Shown: piece by piece, positions 58,055 through 64,000 of the stretch
How positions within the stretch are numbered: the first letter of the stretch is position 1
How the letters are laid out: every line of letters begins with the position of its first letter
Assembly: GCA_029851415.1 (NCBI GenBank)
Contig: CM056743.1
Location: 124,960,305 to 125,024,304, forward strand
Direction: 5' to 3'
Length of the DNA: 64,000 bases
Source of the DNA: Eretmocerus hayati
Lineage: Eukaryota; Arthropoda; Insecta; Hymenoptera; Aphelinidae
Notes under the pieces: model-generated
What the model saw: the letters and a program-made list of their open reading frames with translations, nothing else
What the model was told of the DNA's origin: nothing
Database searches by the model: none
Program-made: the position numbers and the translations under genes

Positions 58055-58634
58055 TGTAACGAGCTGATATGTGGATAAAGTAGATAACTGACGAATATGG
58101 TATAAGACCCGCGCCCGACTCAAATCACCGATTATAAATGGTCACTACAGCTGGCAGCGTAATTAGTTAAGAATAATTGAATACAAGCTACCCCCTTTTG
58201 AAACCTATGAAGATTTGCCTCTCAAACATCGGTCGACGCTCTCGCTAGCCAAACAGCCACAAGTGCGAGAGAGACAGCAATAAGGCCCATCCGAAGGGCC
58301 CGACGCCCACGCCACCACCGCATCGACGAGCAGAGCGGCCCGCCATCAGAGCTACACTGGCCTTCGGCTAGATCACATCATTTTGTCAAAGCGCTTCACG
58401 CTTCATCATTTTCTCGAGTCTTTGATATTTCTGAACAATATAGCTCAAATAGTTTATTCATAACTCTGTGTATAAGTCATTCACCCTTCTCCCTACTCGC
58501 GTCGGCGAACCAAAAGGTAAATTCAAACATAAAATCATTATTGAAAACCGGACCATTCGAGCTAAACTCATTCTTATTGATTCTTCAATTCAAATATCGA
58601 ATACGTACTATTTCCCCAGATTTAGTACGTAACA
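58055..58634 (+). repeat. 5' LTR
   Basis: It starts TGTAACGAGC and ends ACGTAACA, with canonical TG...CA borders. The first 112 bp reappear without change at 63889-64000. The end was set by the primer-binding site that starts 3 bp later. A TATAAAT at 58133-58139 is a candidate TATA box, although it lies unusually close to the LTR start. Confidence 0.9.
58133..58139 (+). promoter_or_regulatory. Candidate TATA box in the 5' LTR
   Basis: TATAAAT lies in the context CGATTATAAATGG, about 80 bp from the LTR start. It is plausible but weak. The same sequence recurs in the 3' LTR near 63967. Confidence 0.3.
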
Positions 58635-58637
58635 AAG

Positions 58638-58652
58638 TGGCGATCCTGCCAG
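58638..58652 (+). other. Primer-binding site for tRNA-Arg(ACG)
   Basis: TGGCGATCCTGCCAG is complementary to the 3' end of insect tRNA-Arg(ACG), CTGGCAGGATCG plus CCA, over 15 bases. It sits 3 bp after the 5' LTR, as expected for minus-strand priming. The tRNA sequence is from memory of the Drosophila gene. Confidence 0.85.
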
Positions 58653-59968
58653 CGCGAGTACAGGGAAGTGTGAGTGAAAATGATTAGAAAATAAGTTTCA
58701 ATAACGAAGAAGAAGGAAGGACGCGCCAAGCCAAGCCGCCCCCGCAACTCGGAGCGACGCCAAGCCGGACAAAAAGAGACGCGCCGCTACTGCAACTGGC
58801 CCAAAAAACTGCATCGTCGCAAAGCGTAAGCCCAGCTATTTTCATACGTGACCTCGCGATTTTTCCGTGTTTGTGATTAAGATTTTCAAAAGTGATTCGA
58901 AAATTTTCTAGAATAATGAGTGAGTGTAAGAAGGATGGAAGAATGATCTTGAGTATAGCCATGGTAAGAGAAAGAGAGAGGGACGGCCATTTTGAATATG
59001 TCGAAATGCGTCCCTTTCACTTTTTGGCATCACCCCCACAATACACACAGTCTAGGCATTGTACACACGGTCTAGGCATTTAGGCGAAGTGAAGAGACAA
59101 ACAGATGAGTCACTGCGCTCAAGCATTTCAGATACTTGCTTTTCTTATGTATAGCTGTTCGAAAGAGAAATTTTCATAGTTTGGCTTTCGGAGGACAATT
59201 TCTCCACTTGATACAGTTATATAGTTAATACTATTTACATTCCACTCATATGTTGTTACTTGTTTATTACAATTATTCACTGAACTCTAATCAATTCTGA
59301 AGATTGCAAAAGTAATTTGAAAGTTTAGCGTACACTTGGAATATTTTTAATGATTGAGAGTATAATACTGGAATGCACTATTATGGATGAAAATTAGAAT
59401 TTGAGACAGATTTTTGATTCAAACATTTTGAAAGATATAAGATGAATAGGAAAAAATAGTATATACGGCTTTGTGGATATAGCATGGTTATTACAATGTA
59501 GAACTCTATACTGATATCTACTATCTATCTGAAAAATCTATCTTGAAGTATTGCTATTACTCTATGAACATCACTCGTCAAGGAACTTTTGACTCTTCGG
59601 ATCAGTATATGGAGAAGATGGGCATGCTAGCTAGCTCCTCATCAACCCCAAATATTGATTCAACCACTTCAAAACTATCTTACCAATACTCTAAGAACTT
59701 GGTAACTGATCAGATATCTAAATTTTCACCTTACGTACTACTATGAATCCTTAATTTTCCACTCGAATAGTAACTGAACTCATAACTATGTGGTGTTTGC
59801 ATTAAGAATATTGAAAAAATCCTATGCATGAAAAGAAAGTTATTGGGAAATGAATCACTTGTACAGTTTGGAATGAAAAGTACTGGCATGGAATAGAGTA
59901 GAGTGACATTGGTAAAAATTTTGATGATGTTTGAAAGATCGATGGAATGAATGAAAAACCCTACCTCT

Positions 59969-60295
59969 GGTGTGCCTAAGCGCGCACGGAACACCTTCTT
60001 GGCTGAGGGTGAGGGTTTTGAATGGTTTTACACAAACATAAAACACAAAATGATAAAATGGCTGGTTCACTCCTTGCATTCCTCAGTGCGTGCGGGAACC
60101 CTTCTTGGCGGAAGGGGAACACAAAAATTATGAAATGATGAATGATTTGAGTTCACTCTGGTACAGCCTTAGCGCGTACGGAACACCATCTTGGCGGGTG
60201 GTGGAACAAAATAATCAGGAATAATAAAATGATAAAATGATTTGAGTCCGCTCTCTGGTACAGCCTCAGTGCGTGCGGAACACCATCTTGGCTGG
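59969..60295 (+). repeat. Four diverged tandem repeats of ~85-105 bp
   Basis: The core GCGTGCGGAACACC(A/T)TCTTGGC recurs near 59980, 60090, 60170 and 60268, each followed by a variable ATGATAAAATG-type spacer. The cores are GC-richer than the rest of the element interior. They could be a cis-acting block such as a packaging or transport signal, or simply a minisatellite. Confidence 0.85.
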
Positions 60296-63200
60296 TGGTG
60301 AGGACAAGATAATCAGGGAATGATGAAATGATGAAAGTACACAAAGATATGGAATGAACACAATCTATGGCTTGAAAGATGAATTATGAAAGACCGAGAG
60401 AAAAGTTGAATGAATAGTGAAGTATGCTTGTCATGAACAGTAGATGGAGATAATAATGTATGAACTTGATTGATGATGGTTTAAAGAATTGGTACATTGT
60501 ATAGTGTGGTGAGGGAATTGTCGGATTTAGACATGACTTGTTGGAATATGAACAAAAGTTTACATAGATAGTAGTACAATGGACTGGTAATGGAAGTAGC
60601 ACAGTATGAATATTCTTATTGACTATTATGAAATGTAAGTGCAATATAGTAGTGACACGCCAATAACTTGAAGAAAGTAATATCCATGAATAGAGTAAAG
60701 CCGAGAAAGTAGTACACCTCTGAAACCTTTCTGAAATGCAATGACTTACTCAGCACCACATCACTTCTAGCAAAACTACACCAAAAACACCATTCAATTC
60801 TTGAACTGATCAGAAATTTGACCCTTCATCGGATCTAAAAATTTGTTCACTTATTTAGACTTTGAATACTATAACACCTTATTATTTGATTAGTTTTTCA
60901 CCATAATAATGACTACATGGATACTTATGTACAGCTTATATGTTGATGAACAATCAGGAACAAGAACCACTGGATTGACTGAAAACTTTTTCTCACCAAA
61001 CACATGATGATGAGCCTATAATTTTGATGAATTTATGAACAGCTTGATGATCACAGGAAACATTCTTGGAATGCACATATAATGAACAAGCAAACCACTC
61101 ACAACACACTCTATGGGGTTGATGAATTGAAGATTCCACAAAGGAACTCCACAACACAATGAGAAAAAATAGGATTTGAATGCACGAATGTTAGGAATAA
61201 GTTGTTCTGCAAAGCTGTCATGAGCCAATTTTGATACATTAGTTGAAAAAACATATTCATCATCTCATCAGACATGTGTTGTGCCACTGTCTGCTTCAGC
61301 CTGTACTATACAGGGGCGTTTCATGAAGTACGTTATAGTATGTTATACTTAAGGCCACGTTCACAGTGTAGCTCTCACCCGCGAATTTCTCATGCGTTCT
61401 GATTAGGCTATTGAGTGATTGTGTGACATTTGATGAATGCGAGAGACTGATATTAATGGAAATTTCCTGGATCTTCTTTTAAATCACGTGATAGATTCCA
61501 GCAAGAAACAATTGATGATTGGATCAGATTCGTGTCTCTCTTGAGATTTGCATTCCGGATATTCGGCGGATATTTTCAGATTGAAGAATAATACCATCCC
61601 AACTTGTTCGACAGGATAAATTCAAAAAGTCACATTATAACCTTGCCATAATATACAATGAAATTTTGAAACATTTCCATGGTTTACTCTCATTGCGAAA
61701 ATTGTCGGGTTTGCTCTAGAAATTTAGCTTTTCAAAGCACGAATGAGTCACAGAATGGTTGATCTGGCAGCATATTTAAGACGGATTCATGTATTTTGGG
61801 ACACATCTAAAAATTGCTAATGCCTTTTCGAATGTCAATATTTCAGAAAATCGTCTGCTAGAATTCTTCTCTTTGCAACATTCGTAATTTTTATTCAAAC
61901 ATGTTTAATAAGGTCTCGTTTATTCAGATGAATTTTGGTCGAAAGTTCAGTCAAAAATGAGATGTTCAGATTGTGAAAATCTATGAGTGAGAAATATTTT
62001 GCATCAATAATACGGATAAGATTTTGAAAAAATGAAATGGTATGAATGATTTGCTGCTGATTTTTGGTGTGTGAGTGAAGTTGTCGCTATTCATTGTCGA
62101 ATTTAGGATATTATTCGAGTTTTTAAAATCGGATTAAATCGGATATTTGAATGTACAGATCTTATCTCAGTGGATATTACTGTATTTATTTTCATAATAT
62201 AACCAGAAGAATGGGTTCATTTTCTTCAAGGATTTTATACGATTTGAATAGTATTTTGGACACAACCAATTAGAATCGCGGATAAGAAATCACATAGAAT
62301 TTTTGGAGCATCGAGAATCAAACAGAGTGAATTCTTCAAGTTGTTGTTTTTCAGCTGTATGATTGAATTTGTCATTTTTCGTCATCGAATTCAGGATGTT
62401 GGTATAGTTCTGAAGTTTTTATGGAACCATGAGCCAAATTAGAGTATACCAGTTTAGATTGAAAAATCATTTATCGGAACTATTTTGAGTTCGAGTAAAA
62501 TCAGAGGAGGTTGAATGCCAAAACTTCATTTTAATTGACGATTTCTATGCAAAGTAGAGATCGACAAAATTATAATTCTTCAAACTATAGGATGATTTTT
62601 GATCAGGATCTCGTAGCTATTGAATATAGTAATTTCGCTCTTACATTCTCTTTTTCTGAATATCGTCATATCAAATTGAAATGTGATGTTTAGGATCAAC
62701 AGACTTTCTGACAGGAAAATTTCGAACGAGCATGGAAAACTTTCCTATTCGCTGTAAATTATTGTGTTGCGAAGTTTAAAAGAGTTTTATATTGATTGAA
62801 GATTAGAAATGGAATTTCACGCCGCTTCAAGTGTCTAGAAGATTTTTCGGTTGTTTGACAGATTTATTGATCATAATTTCGATATCCAGTCATAAAATTT
62901 AGATTGAAGAGAAGAAACGGGTGCAGCGTTGATTTTCGCAAATTCTTATGATCCAGAGTGACGCGTTCAAAGATGATTCGGTGATAAAATTTCTGTTCGC
63001 CCTAGATGACGAATTGGTGTTGTTTTTCTGGATTCACAATTTTTAGGTCAAAAATTTTCTTGTAAGATTAGTGAATAATTGTTCGTGAGTATGTTCTGTG
63101 ATGAATCTACGTTGAGGAAGAATGAGAGAGATACAAAACCTTTTTGACAAAATTGGAGATAAAATTATTGTGCGAGACAGAAAAAATTGATATATATCAT

Positions 63201-63385
63201 GATGCATTCGAATTGAATTGAAATTCCATATGATTTTAGGAATGAGAATTAGAGCTGGAATATAATCGAAAATGAGTTAGTATTCATCAATTCTTAACTT
63301 GATCAAATGAAAATTAGATACTTGCAACGACTCATATCTCAATAATTATTTTAATTTCATTCCATTATTCTACGTAATCATTGGA

Positions 63386-63418
63386 ATATTCAAAAAAAAA
63401 AAAAAAAAAGAAAAAAAA
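63386..63418. repeat. A-rich tract
   Basis: Runs of A (about 18 and 8) near 63392-63418 inside the LTR element interior. Confidence 0.7.
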
Positions 63419-63877
63419 TGAAAATTGCAACTTCAAAATTCCAAAATTCTGAATACAATTTTTGTAGAGTACTAACAGCGACATTTGAAGACTTTTTGTG
63501 AAAATTCGTATAATGCTTCTGATAATATCCTTTTGAAGTTCTGTTATAACCTTTCAAAGTTCCTACGAGAAATCAGTTGAATTTATGTGCGTTTCGAATG
63601 AATTCAAATATTTCAAACATTCTAATTTTGTCAAGATTGGAAAATTCTCAAGCAAAAACGATCATATTGCGAATTCAATTTGATGAGACAATGGAGAATC
63701 ATATAATAGTTGTAATGAATGATATTGTGGCGACGAGAGTTCAATAGTAATATAAGATATGAGCTGGGATCAAAAAAAAAAAATTATGAAACGAGAGAAT
63801 GGTTAGTTCAGCTCGTTCATATCAGATTTGTTATAGATGAATGTGTGTTCAAAAAATTGTAAACAATTTTTTTTCAT

Positions 63878-63888
63878 AAGGGTGGAGG
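63878..63888 (+). other. Polypurine tract
   Basis: AAGGGTGGAGG lies immediately before the TG that starts the 3' LTR. It is the expected plus-strand primer and confirms the orientation of the element. Confidence 0.85.
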
Positions 63889-64000
63889 TGTAACGAGCTG
63901 ATATGTGGATAAAGTAGATAACTGACGAATATGGTATAAGACCCGCGCCCGACTCAAATCACCGATTATAAATGGTCACTACAGCTGGCAGCGTAATTAG
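63889..64000 (+). repeat. 3' LTR, first 112 bp
   Basis: Identical to 58055-58166; the remainder lies outside the window. Confidence 0.95.

Larger units (their letters stand above)
58055..64000 (+). mobile_element. Non-autonomous LTR retrotransposon (LARD-like), right end cut by the window
   Basis: It has a 580-bp 5' LTR, a tRNA-Arg primer-binding site, about 5.2 kb of interior, a polypurine tract and the first 112 bp of the 3' LTR. That 112 bp is identical to the 5' LTR, so insertion was recent. The interior is AT-rich with stops in all frames and no frame longer than about 92 codons, so no gag or pol is encoded. That matches large retrotransposon derivatives, which depend on enzymes made by another element. 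tRNA-Arg priming is known for some Ty3/gypsy elements (mdg1, 412), which suggests that class of helper. The left flank ends ...TTCACTGT; the target duplication cannot be checked because the right end is outside the window. Confidence 0.9.

Overview
The window looks like non-coding, repeat-dominated nuclear DNA of an arthropod, most likely an insect. The base composition is AT-rich. The longest open frame is about 170 codons and there is no run of adjacent same-strand genes. There are plausible splice sites, microsatellites and many classes of eukaryotic transposable element. A primer-binding site matching the 3' end of insect tRNA-Arg(ACG) fits an insect host. I cannot name the species. I found no complete protein-coding gene and no rRNA or tRNA gene.

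Layout. From 0 to 6 kb, an identical 721-bp direct repeat (1-721 and 5,024-5,744) brackets a segment that holds an exon-like frame with a threefold perfect 66-bp repeat. From 7.9 to 10.6 kb there are two foldback (inverted-repeat) elements. From 13.7 to 16.6 kb lies a decayed Ty3/gypsy retrotransposon on the minus strand: RT tail, RNase H, integrase and an LTR-like region. At 19.6-20.8 kb a GC-rich island is made of two roughly 615-bp tandem units. At 22-28 kb there are interspersed repeats, including a foldback element with GTGTACCCAACTTG ends. From 29.7 to 33.8 kb three long palindromes of about 1.1-1.4 kb each lie in a row. From 35.4 to 37.7 kb and from 49.0 to 50.1 kb there are two copies, in opposite orientation, of one Helitron-like (probably Helentron/HINE) family. 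The larger copy still carries the C-terminal part of a PIF1-type helicase, and both carry internal minisatellites. From 39.9 to 48.3 kb there are several MITE-like foldbacks, including a TTAA-bounded piggyBac-like one. From 50.1 to 50.7 kb there is a decayed coding segment. From 58.0 kb to the end of the window there is a non-autonomous LTR retrotransposon whose visible LTR parts are identical. It has a tRNA-Arg primer-binding site and a polypurine tract, but about 5.2 kb of interior without gag or pol.

The sequences do not form a pathway. What unites them is mobile DNA: retroelements (one ancient and broken, one young and non-coding), rolling-circle elements, and an unusually dense set of inverted repeats. 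If transcribed, the inverted repeats would fold into long hairpins. The three adjacent palindromes, the Helitron-like pair with its helicase remnant, and the young non-coding LTR element are the parts most worth a second look. All percent-identity and family statements come from reading the sequence by eye; no database search was run.
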